NCBI GenBank assembly: GCA_964007875.1 | Contig: CAXGAH010000001.1 | Location: 62,001 to 126,000 of the forward strand | Reading direction: 5' to 3' | DNA from: UBA1275 sp002323515 | Lineage (GTDB): Bacteria; Bacteroidota; Rhodothermia; Balneolales; Balneolaceae | DNA: 64,000 nucleotides | In this document: piece after piece, positions 44,466-52,127 of the stretch | How the letters are laid out: each line of letters starts with the position of its first letter | How positions within the stretch are numbered: the stretch's first letter is position 1 | Made by a program: the position numbers and the translations under genes | The notes under the pieces: model-generated | What the model was told of the DNA's origin: nothing | What the model saw: only the letters and a program-made list of their open reading frames with translations | The model's database searches: none

Positions 44466-45566
44466 ATGCATACAAACATCTCTCGAAAACTTTCTTCTTT
44501 ACAACTATTATATTTCAGCATATTTGCTGGTATGACATTTTTTCTCACAGGTCTGATAAACCCAACTTTTGCTCAGGAAAGCATGGTAGAATCTGTTAAC
44601 AATGAACAATTACAACCAGTTGAAAAGGACCTGGATGGATCTTTTTCTAATTCTCCATTCAATCCACAAACACCTATTGAGCTCGTTCGAGGGGATGAAC
44701 TTCCATTCATGAATGCTCGTTTCTCACCAGATGGAGAGCATATTGCATTTACTGGACCTAATTATTTCGGTCTTTGGGTAGCAGATTACAGTCAGCAAGA
44801 CAGTATCAATGTCTCAAATATGCGTAAACTTACCAGTGTAGAAGCAGGCTTTGGTTACGATTGGTCCTTAGATGGAGAGTGGATTTTATCCACTCATCAC
44901 GTGTACCGAGACCGGAAAAAAATGAGTGCATTACAGCTCTATGGCATGGAAGTTGGAATAGTAAAGCGTCTTACAGACTATAGCATGGGATATCAAGGTG
45001 ATCCAGAATGGATGGGATATGAATCATTGGCTGTGATTTCTTCCAGAAGCGGTTTAATAAGGGCTGAAACTGGAGTTGAATTACCAGAAGGTTTGAAGCC
45101 TGCCATCCCAGATGATCGCAACCGGCTCATAATTGTAGACGAAAAAATGGTTCGCCTGTCCGTATATAATAGTGAAATAGATCTCGTTGAAGTATATGAG
45201 GATGAAGAAGTTAAGTTGTTGAATTTAGTTCACTCGCCAGACGGTAAACTAGTGGCTTTTGAACGCTATGGAGAAGGATTGTACCTAATGAATAGCAACG
45301 GGGAAAATCTACGCTTTTTAGGTAGAGCCTATCGCCCTAGTTGGTCTCCGGATAGTCAGTATATTGTCGCCATGGAAACCCAGGATAATGGGTATGCATT
45401 TACCGCTGCCGAACTTGTTGTCTTTGGAGCCAGTGAACCAACTAGAGTTGAAATCACCAGTAATACCGATTTAATCACCTTAAATCCAAGCTGGTCACCC
45501 TATGGGGATTCTATATTATTTAACGATCCAGAAACCGGTAATATCTATATATTACCTCTGCAATAG
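44466..45566 (+). CDS. exported TolB-like beta-propeller (PD40 repeat) protein
   Basis: 366 residues from ATG 44466 (a TTG six bases earlier is in frame). Signal segment about 15-37, cleavage near FAQ. Repeated PD40/WD40-like blades with the motif SPDGExIAF (ARFSPDGEHIAF, DWSLDGEWILS, VHSPDGKLVAFERY, PSWSPDSQYIVAM, PSWSPYGDSILF) give about five or six blades. Related to the propeller of TolB and of prolyl oligopeptidases, but there is no peptidase domain. Probably periplasmic and protein-binding. Convergent with the amidase gene. Confidence 0.8.
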   Translation: MHTNISRKLSSLQLLYFSIFAGMTFFLTGLINPTFAQESMVESVNNEQLQPVEKDLDGSFSNSPFNPQTPIELVRGDELPFMNARFSPDGEHIAFTGPNYFGLWVADYSQQDSINVSNMRKLTSVEAGFGYDWSLDGEWILSTHHVYRDRKKMSALQLYGMEVGIVKRLTDYSMGYQGDPEWMGYESLAVISSRSGLIRAETGVELPEGLKPAIPDDRNRLIIVDEKMVRLSVYNSEIDLVEVYEDEEVKLLNLVHSPDGKLVAFERYGEGLYLMNSNGENLRFLGRAYRPSWSPDSQYIVAMETQDNGYAFTAAELVVFGASEPTRVEITSNTDLITLNPSWSPYGDSILFNDPETGNIYILPLQ

Positions 45567-45646
45567 CTAACGAAATATTGCATTAAACCCAACAATCATT
45601 AGCCCTCCGTTACGTAAATAAGCTAGTAACTGATACAGAAATCGGA

Positions 45647-47482
45647 CTATTTATCTGCTTCTAATTCTTCATTAGGCCACCAAGCATATTGCGTATAATA
45701 TTCTTCCAAGCCTTCCACTATTTGTTGGGCCATTCGGCGTTGATAGTAAGGATCTAGTAAGAATATTTCTTCCTCAGGATTGGATAAAAAGGCTGTTTCT
45801 ACCAATACATTTGGAAAATCGGTAGGTGCGTTGAGTGAAAAATTAAAGCTACCTGTTAACCCGTAGTCATCCAGACCTAGTTCTCGCATTTTGTCATACA
45901 TAATTTCAGCCAATGGTTTATACGCCATGTGCTTATAAAATGAACCAGTACCTTTCATTTCTCTTGGATCCGTGGCATACCCAATAGAATTAGCATGAAT
46001 ACTGACCATTAGTTCAGCCTTATTGGTCCGAATGATTTCGGCCCTCTCACTCATATACAAATATGAGTCATCTGTTCTAGTCATGACCACATTTGCCCCC
46101 GCTTCTACTAGTAGTTCTTCTAGTTTCTTTGAAATCGCTAAAGCCACGTCTTTTTCCATGACCCCGGTAGAACCGAGTGCACCGTTATTACGACCACCAT
46201 GACCTGCATCTACCGCAATAATTCGATTTTTCAATGGCTTTAGTGCATCCTCAATCACTGGAGGATATTTAACGATGATGCGCATTTGAGCTCGCCAGCC
46301 ATATTCTACATCATAGCCCCAATGGCGTTTATGCGTCAAATCAATATAAAGTCGTAGCCGTCCATCCTCTATTTGGCTCCACCGCACTTCATCAATACCG
46401 GTGGCTTCATCTAGCAATATCTTCCAATTAGTATTAGATGTTGCCCCAAAAATATCTACAACAATGCGATTGGGGTCTAATTCAGTGTGTACAATATAGG
46501 GTAAACGCTTGGGTAAAGAAACCATTATGACATCGGAACCCTGACTCAGATGTGAGTTTTCTTTAGAAGCTACAATACGGATATTACCACTTAATGACTG
46601 TGTGGGTAATTCAAATGACTCCTTTACATCCACAAACCTTGTGGGAATCCAAGCATGTAAAGAAGGGCTTAATGCTACCTTGTATAATCCACTTTGTTCA
46701 CCCACAATGTCAAGCTCTACTCCTTCAAAAATTGAGCCATATTTAGCACCTCCAAGTCGATCTGAACCTAAGCCAATATTCAGGTAAGCGTCGGAAGTAT
46801 TTACTACACCTATTTTAGGTAATCCTCCCATTTTTACTCTTTCTGAGGAAGTAGCTTTAGAGCGCTTCAACCACCTCCCCTTCAAACTAAACTCAATATT
46901 CCCCTCAAACATTGGATCATAGGGGTCGACTTTATGATAGGACTCATATATACCGGGACTGCGTTCATTCATAACAATATGAGTGTGTTGCCCGGGTATT
47001 GAATAAATAAGCTGTTTACCTGGTGTCGCCTGCACTAATATAGGTATCACATCACCAGGACCGTACCATTGATCGGGGTTCATTGGATCTCCGTTAGGTT
47101 GAATGAACCACTTTTTGGTGGGTGCCTTTGAGCGGAGTTCCACTAGTTCCGAACTAGCTTTTTGAGATGAGCTTGGTTTTACGAGATAACGAGTTTGATT
47201 GACTGTATCGCCATCCAATACAACCATAAATTCAATAGGGGTGATCTGTTCAGTGGGAAAAACCATGTCCACAAAGGCGCCAGAACTGTAGACCTGTACC
47301 TGTTTGCCATTGATAAAAGCCTGAGCATTTGGATCGGTGTGAGCCGCTACCCGATATCGTGAAAATGCATATTCAACGGTATCCTGTTCAGGTATGACAA
47401 TTCCCAAGGTGAGTGGATTGTACTGTGCCCAGACAGATGAACTTAGGCTCATACATAGTAAAACAAAAAATATATTCTTCAT
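45647..47482 (-). CDS. N-acetylmuramoyl-L-alanine amidase with SH3 and AMIN-like domains
   Basis: 611 residues with a signal peptide (MKNIFFVLLCMSLSSSVWAQ). N-terminal unknown domain, bacterial SH3 (about 225-290), AMIN-like domain (about 300-405), and Amidase_3 (about 415-600). Zinc ligands are in VDAGHGGRNNGA (His), MEKDVAL (Glu) and VSIHAN (His), and the catalytic Glu is in LVETAFLSNPEE. Splits the stem peptide from MurNAc in peptidoglycan. It is 18 bases downstream of the NamZ-like gene in the same direction, so the two make a pair that removes first the peptide and then the sugar. Confidence 0.92.
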   Translation of the reverse strand: MKNIFFVLLCMSLSSSVWAQYNPLTLGIVIPEQDTVEYAFSRYRVAAHTDPNAQAFINGKQVQVYSSGAFVDMVFPTEQITPIEFMVVLDGDTVNQTRYLVKPSSSQKASSELVELRSKAPTKKWFIQPNGDPMNPDQWYGPGDVIPILVQATPGKQLIYSIPGQHTHIVMNERSPGIYESYHKVDPYDPMFEGNIEFSLKGRWLKRSKATSSERVKMGGLPKIGVVNTSDAYLNIGLGSDRLGGAKYGSIFEGVELDIVGEQSGLYKVALSPSLHAWIPTRFVDVKESFELPTQSLSGNIRIVASKENSHLSQGSDVIMVSLPKRLPYIVHTELDPNRIVVDIFGATSNTNWKILLDEATGIDEVRWSQIEDGRLRLYIDLTHKRHWGYDVEYGWRAQMRIIVKYPPVIEDALKPLKNRIIAVDAGHGGRNNGALGSTGVMEKDVALAISKKLEELLVEAGANVVMTRTDDSYLYMSERAEIIRTNKAELMVSIHANSIGYATDPREMKGTGSFYKHMAYKPLAEIMYDKMRELGLDDYGLTGSFNFSLNAPTDFPNVLVETAFLSNPEEEIFLLDPYYQRRMAQQIVEGLEEYYTQYAWWPNEELEADK

Positions 47483-47500
47483 AATTTGAGATTGTTGTGA

Positions 47501-48793
47501 TTAATCGTTGGCAGGATACAACCAAAAAGAAATGGATTCTTGCTGAAAAGCCTTGGCTTCTCTTCTCCATTGTTCCAGTAATGGCTTGACTTGGTACTCC
47601 CTTGAAAATTCTAATCGCACCTGATCGGAACCGTTTACTTTATCGAACATATTCCAACGGTTTTCCGATACGCCAAAAATATCCTTCTCGGGGTATAACC
47701 CCTGGTGCACCTGCATAAAATAGAACTGCAAAGGCATCAATTCCACTTGATCAAAATCATACAAATGAATTTGTACCCCTCTTAGGGTTTTCCCTTTGTC
47801 TCGTCCATAAAATGGCTTATAAACGATTGGCCGAAAATAAACCCCTGGCAAGCCTAAGGCATTCATAGCCTCACTCAGATCCTGCTCATCTATCCAGTCA
47901 GCTGCAAATATTTGAAAAGGGAGCGTATACCCTACTCCTTCAGAAAACACACCTAATTCCCCCATTATTCCACTGGTAACGTAATAGTACGAAGAGTAGG
48001 CATGAGTTATATGAGGTGAAGTTGGTACCCAGGGTAGGCATGTTTGTTCAAACGTCATCTCGCGCGTCCACCCTTCCATACTAATAATCGTTAAATCAAC
48101 CTTCTGCTCTGTATCCATCCACCCTTTGTCATTAATCATTCGTGCAACCTCACCAGGGGTGAGTCCATAGACATACGGGATAGGAAATGCACTCACAAAA
48201 GATTCAAACTCTGGCTCTACTAAGCCCCCCTCCACCTTCATTCCACCCAATGGATTTGGTCTGTCCAACACCACAAATGGTATTCCAAGCTCAGCTGCCG
48301 CCTCCATGGCTAAGCCCATTGTGCTTATATACGTGTACGATCTCACCCCAATATCCTGTATATCATAAACCAATACATCAACTCCTTCTAACATATCTGC
48401 AGTCGGTTTTCTAGTAGCTCCATACAGCGAGTAAACCGGTAATCCTGTTGACTGATCGGTATAACTCTCAACCTTATCCCCAGCAGCATAATCGCCACGC
48501 ACCCCATGCTCTGGTCCATATAAGGCCACCAACTGCACATTTTCTGCACGGTTTAATAAATCGATGGTAGAGATAAGCTCAGAATTCACCCCGGTAGCAT
48601 TGGTAATTAATCCGACACGCCTACCCTCAATAGCCTTAAAATCTTGCTCAATTAACACCTCAATACCCGTTTTAACGCTATGCTGTGCACTAAGGGGGGT
48701 AATACAAATTGAACAAATAATCCCACACAGAAGCACCATGCAACGCGCTGAGAATTGGTGGCCATTAACTTGCTTAATAAAGGGTGTAAACAT
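47501..48793 (-). CDS. namZ: DUF1343 protein, NamZ-type exo-beta-N-acetylmuramidase
   Basis: 430 residues. Signal peptide ending LSAQ (about residue 36). The DUF1343 domain fills the protein: LITNATGVN, LYGPEHGVRGD (the conserved Glu-His pair), GLPVYSLYG, VLVYDIQDIGVRSYTYISTM, RPNPLGG and the C-terminal WRREAKAF-type block. NamZ of Bacillus subtilis and Tannerella forsythia, the first characterised members, release MurNAc from the non-reducing end of peptidoglycan chains. The pairing with an amidase and with NagZ repeats the B. subtilis gene set amiE-nagZ-namZ. The activity here is inferred from family. Confidence 0.88.
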   Translation of the reverse strand: MFTPFIKQVNGHQFSARCMVLLCGIICSICITPLSAQHSVKTGIEVLIEQDFKAIEGRRVGLITNATGVNSELISTIDLLNRAENVQLVALYGPEHGVRGDYAAGDKVESYTDQSTGLPVYSLYGATRKPTADMLEGVDVLVYDIQDIGVRSYTYISTMGLAMEAAAELGIPFVVLDRPNPLGGMKVEGGLVEPEFESFVSAFPIPYVYGLTPGEVARMINDKGWMDTEQKVDLTIISMEGWTREMTFEQTCLPWVPTSPHITHAYSSYYYVTSGIMGELGVFSEGVGYTLPFQIFAADWIDEQDLSEAMNALGLPGVYFRPIVYKPFYGRDKGKTLRGVQIHLYDFDQVELMPLQFYFMQVHQGLYPEKDIFGVSENRWNMFDKVNGSDQVRLEFSREYQVKPLLEQWRREAKAFQQESISFWLYPAND

Positions 48794-48978
48794 AGACTAA
48801 TAGATTGGCTTAGAATGTCTTAAATGATTAACATATCACTTTTAAAGTAGGTAAAATAGAAATGAACTACCTCGATTTATCACCCACATTTACATCTCTT
48901 AAAACACCGTTTTTCAGGTTGATGTATATGCAGCCAGAAAAATTATTTGCATCACATATAACCTCTTAAAATCCTTAG

Positions 48979-50061
48979 ATGAGCCCAAGAAGTCCCATTA
49001 TTTCGCTAGATACCTTACCAATAAGTAAAAAAATAGCTCAACTTTTTTTAATAGGTTTTAGAGGTTCTGATGTGAGTGAAGGCTCTGAAGTACATCACAT
49101 GATCCAAGAAGTAGGTCCCGGAGCGGTTATTTTATTCGATCAAGATATGGTTCACCACAAGCCCGTCCATAATATATCCTCACCCAAACAACTTCAAGAA
49201 CTCTGCGAGGCTTTACATAAGACTAGCTCACTCCCACTTTGGATTGGTATCGATCAAGAAGGAGGACTTGTCAACCGGTTAAAACCTGAATATGGATTCC
49301 CAGAAACAAAAAGTCATGCCTACCTAGGAAAACAAGATAACACTGAGTTGACCTATCAAAAGGCCAAAGACATAGGCTCCGTTCTTAGAGAAATGCATAT
49401 TTCGATTAATTTTACTCCAGTGGTAGATATAGCAAAAGAAGAAGGTTCCTCAATAATAGCCAAGCGGGAACGATCTTTTGGCCGTAGCTCCGATGTTGTG
49501 TACCGGCATGCAAAAGCCTACTTAGAAGGCTTAGGATCAGAAGGAATTTGGGGCTGTAGCAAACATTTCCCCGGTCATGGAAGTACCAAAGGTGACACCC
49601 ATGCCGGCTTTGTAGATGTAACCGAAACCTGGGAGGTAGATGAATTACTCCCATACTCATCCCTGATTGAAGATGGTCTGTGTTCCATGATAATGACCGC
49701 CCATGTTATCCACAAAGACTTCGACACACATCATCCCGCCACCTTATCAGAGCACATAATGCCCAAATTGCTCCGTGAAAAAATGGGTTTCGATGGATTG
49801 GTATTTACCGACGACATGCAAATGAGGGCCATTTCTAATCACTACGGGACTAAAGAGGCCTTGAAAATGGGTTTAAACGCTGGAGTAGATGTATTTTGTT
49901 TTGGGAATAATCTTTTACCAGAACCCGCCAAATTATCTGATTTAGTAATTTTAGTAGAACAACTACTTGATGAGGGTCTAATTAGCGCAAATCGAATTGA
50001 CTATTCAGTAAGCAAGATACTAACCATGAAGGGCCAATTGCCCATGACTTTGAAAGAGTAA
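48979..50061 (+). CDS. nagZ: beta-N-acetylglucosaminidase NagZ-type (glycoside hydrolase family 3)
   Basis: 360 residues, no signal peptide, single TIM barrel, as for cytoplasmic NagZ. Motifs are IGIDQEGGLVNRL, KHFPGHGSTKGDTHAGF (with the catalytic Asp-His dyad of NagZ rather than the KH motif of beta-glucosidases), and nucleophile Asp in VFTDDMQMRAI. Removes GlcNAc from anhydromuropeptides or GlcNAc-MurNAc. Without a signal peptide it would act on material brought in by the AmpG-like permease at 43130. It is divergent from the NamZ/amidase pair, with 185 bases between, which probably contain both promoters. Confidence 0.9.
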   Translation: MSPRSPIISLDTLPISKKIAQLFLIGFRGSDVSEGSEVHHMIQEVGPGAVILFDQDMVHHKPVHNISSPKQLQELCEALHKTSSLPLWIGIDQEGGLVNRLKPEYGFPETKSHAYLGKQDNTELTYQKAKDIGSVLREMHISINFTPVVDIAKEEGSSIIAKRERSFGRSSDVVYRHAKAYLEGLGSEGIWGCSKHFPGHGSTKGDTHAGFVDVTETWEVDELLPYSSLIEDGLCSMIMTAHVIHKDFDTHHPATLSEHIMPKLLREKMGFDGLVFTDDMQMRAISNHYGTKEALKMGLNAGVDVFCFGNNLLPEPAKLSDLVILVEQLLDEGLISANRIDYSVSKILTMKGQLPMTLKE

Positions 50062-50076
50062 TATTCAGTGAGGATA

Positions 50077-51246
50077 CTACTCTTTAATTAGTAGAACTGC
50101 ATTGGAAACTCTTCGCTGCCCTGTTGGATCCGACGGTGAACTTAAAACCTTATCATTAGCCACTAAGGTAGTTGAACCGCCTCCATCCAGATTAATGGCA
50201 TAAGCAGCTCCAAAATGCTTCATCACCTCGGCTATTTCAGTTAGCGACATACCAACGCTACTCTCCTGTCGACCATCTACCGTAAACAAATATACCTTAG
50301 TGGTATCCGAATTAAAACCGAGAGCCGATCTAGGATGTCGTTCAGGCCAATTACCATCTATCTTACCTTCATATAAAAATATCTTACTGCCTCCAATGAA
50401 CTCTACTAGTGCGGGTTGCTCAGAGAAAGGACGTTGACCTTGTAGTAATCCATGAGTTATTCGTACTGAATCTCCCTCAGTTAGTGCCTGTAAATAAGGT
50501 ACCTTTACCCCGTGGGCAGAAAGAACTACATGGCCATCGGGAATAAAGCCTTTTTTATAATCTTTTAACTCTACAACCCTAAAAAGCTCAGGTCGGTTTA
50601 TAGGCCTGAAATCAAGTTGCTCAAGTACAACTTCATGTCCGTAGGCATTGGTTTGGGTAGAATCCCCATAATACTGGTTGTACACGATAAGTTGATCTGC
50701 CTCTCGCGCCATGTTAACTCCGTCTATGGCAATTACGGTGAATTGGTCAAGGATTTCTAATTGACCGGAATAACTAAACGAACCTAAATAAAAACGCTGT
50801 TCTTCGTCCATCGCAATAGCATCGCGTTGAACTGGTAGCTTCAGAATTTCGCCGTCAATAAGCTGACTGTGGACAGGTACACCACCTGCCTTATAAAAAT
50901 CTCCATTAATCCCAGCAACCACTTTTTTCCCTTCTCGGATAATTTGCTCATAAGAACGCATCATATGCTGGGTGGTCTGGTAGCCTTTCAGCTCATTATT
51001 TGCTTTAACTGTCTTTAGTTGTACCGAAGGATTCCAATCAGCCATTACAATGTCACCCGACCACCTTGGCTCCTCTGACTCCCATGATACGTGGTTGACT
51101 CCCGTAGTTATTACTGTATCACTTACCACCCTAATCGTGTACGATTGAGCCAGCAGGTTCCCCTGAAAAGTACTCAACATTAGACATAGCATACTTAGTA
51201 TAATAAAGTTTGGTATACCTTTTATCTCAGAAAAAAACTTACTCAT
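50077..51246 (-). CDS. exported NAGPA-type phosphodiester glycosidase
   Basis: 389 residues from the ATG at 51246 (an in-frame TTG at 51288 lengthens the n-region). Signal peptide about 1-34, ending NLLAQ. NAGPA (phosphodiester glycosidase, formerly DUF2233) domain about 80-385, with GINGDFY and the C-terminal INLDGGGSTTLV core and RQESSVGMSLTEIAEVM. Members split GlcNAc-1-phosphodiester bonds. In bacteria they may attack GlcNAc-phosphate decorations on cell-wall polymers. It closes the peptidoglycan island and is convergent with nagZ, with 15 bases between stops. Confidence 0.85.
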   Translation of the reverse strand: MSKFFSEIKGIPNFIILSMLCLMLSTFQGNLLAQSYTIRVVSDTVITTGVNHVSWESEEPRWSGDIVMADWNPSVQLKTVKANNELKGYQTTQHMMRSYEQIIREGKKVVAGINGDFYKAGGVPVHSQLIDGEILKLPVQRDAIAMDEEQRFYLGSFSYSGQLEILDQFTVIAIDGVNMAREADQLIVYNQYYGDSTQTNAYGHEVVLEQLDFRPINRPELFRVVELKDYKKGFIPDGHVVLSAHGVKVPYLQALTEGDSVRITHGLLQGQRPFSEQPALVEFIGGSKIFLYEGKIDGNWPERHPRSALGFNSDTTKVYLFTVDGRQESSVGMSLTEIAEVMKHFGAAYAINLDGGGSTTLVANDKVLSSPSDPTGQRRVSNAVLLIKE

Positions 51247-51535
51247 GAGTGATTTCTTGGATCTATAAACGGTTTTGCTCAGCTTCAAACTCTTTTTTCA
51301 TTTTAATATGCTAATGTTGTACGGTAAGTATTTTTATGTTTAAATCTTAGTCAAATCACAGCCAAACAGTAAAGATAATGTAAAGAGCAAAGTTAGTTCG
51401 ACCAAAATCATTTGTTTATATTATTTACTCTTAAAACAAGAATTTTTTCTATGTATTATTGCATTATTGATATTCATAAATAAGCATTTATATCTAACTA
51501 TGTAGTAATCCAAATTCCAATGAGCATATAGTATT

Positions 51536-51550
51536 CCATCAACTTGATGG
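51536..51550 (-). terminator. small hairpin after ssrA
   Basis: The inverted repeat CCATCAA/TTGATGG (51536-51542 and 51544-51550) lies 12 bases downstream of the tmRNA end on its strand. Its loop is only one base, so the inner pairs must open, and no T-run follows on the minus strand. It may be a 3' processing or termination hairpin, but the evidence is weak. Confidence 0.25.
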
Positions 51551-51561
51551 GAATAAAAAAG

Positions 51562-51924
51562 TGGAGGTGCGGGGAGTCGAACCCCGGTCCGAAAAGGCAG
51601 TCCTGCACATATCTACATGTTTAGTTACTGATTAAATTTCGCCATAGAACGAACCCAGTAACCCAGTGAACTATAGCTAGTCTGAAAAATTTCATACATA
51701 CTAGACAGACAACCAGTATATATTATCCTGTCGGAATCGTCGCCCCGAATGGGCACAGACAGGCGTGCCACCCATGGAACGGCTTAGGCTGTTAGGCTGC
51801 TAAGCGGTATGAGTAATTGTTGTCAATTACATTTAGTCCATAATGGATGTTTAACGAGAACCATTGGACATCCTCGACATGCCACGTACGGATTTACTCT
51901 TCCCGTCGAATCCAGAACACCCCC
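51562..51924 (-). ncRNA. ssrA: tmRNA (transfer-messenger RNA)
   Basis: Rescues stalled ribosomes. Read on the minus strand the gene opens GGGGGUG, pairs with CACCUCC at the 3' end (plus 51563-51569) as the acceptor stem, and ends with a discriminator A at 51562; the CCA is not encoded in full. The T-arm GGUUCGACUCC and the 5' block UUCUGGAUUCGACGGG are the conserved tmRNA signatures. About 363 nt. The tag frame ends ...NNYSYRLAA then UAA (plus 51792-51818 and the codons before it); its first codon is probably the GGA at plus 51837-51839 but this is not sure. The hydrophobic LAA end is the normal degradation signal. Confidence 0.93.
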
Positions 51925-52039
51925 AGTAAATCATAGAACAGCTACACATACATCATCGAATCTCATTCTTAGTCTAGAAAGATCAAATTAAAGAACGAAA
52001 CTAGGATGATTCTTGTACGTATATATATACGAAATATAT

Positions 52040-52069
52040 CAAATTTACGGCCGAATTAATACCTTCAAA
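52040..52069 (-). promoter_or_regulatory. candidate promoter of ssrA
   Basis: On the minus strand TTTG (plus CAAA 52066-52069) and TAAATTTG (plus CAAATTTA 52040-52047) are separated by 18 bases. This fits the -33 TTTG / -7 TAnnTTTG arrangement of Bacteroidota promoters exactly. It would start a transcript about 110 bases before the tmRNA 5' end, which would have to be trimmed by RNase P. Just downstream lies a 14-bp AT palindrome, CGTATATATATACG (52018-52031). Confidence 0.45.
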
Positions 52070-52127
52070 TTTCCCAGCATTCTCCCCGTACATACATCCA
52101 ACGAGAGCCCCGCTTTTTCTAGACCCA

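Noticed and set aside
51809..51991. Open frame of 60 codons across the tmRNA
   Set aside because: It overlaps the ssrA 5' domain on the opposite strand; the conserved tmRNA structure explains the sequence.
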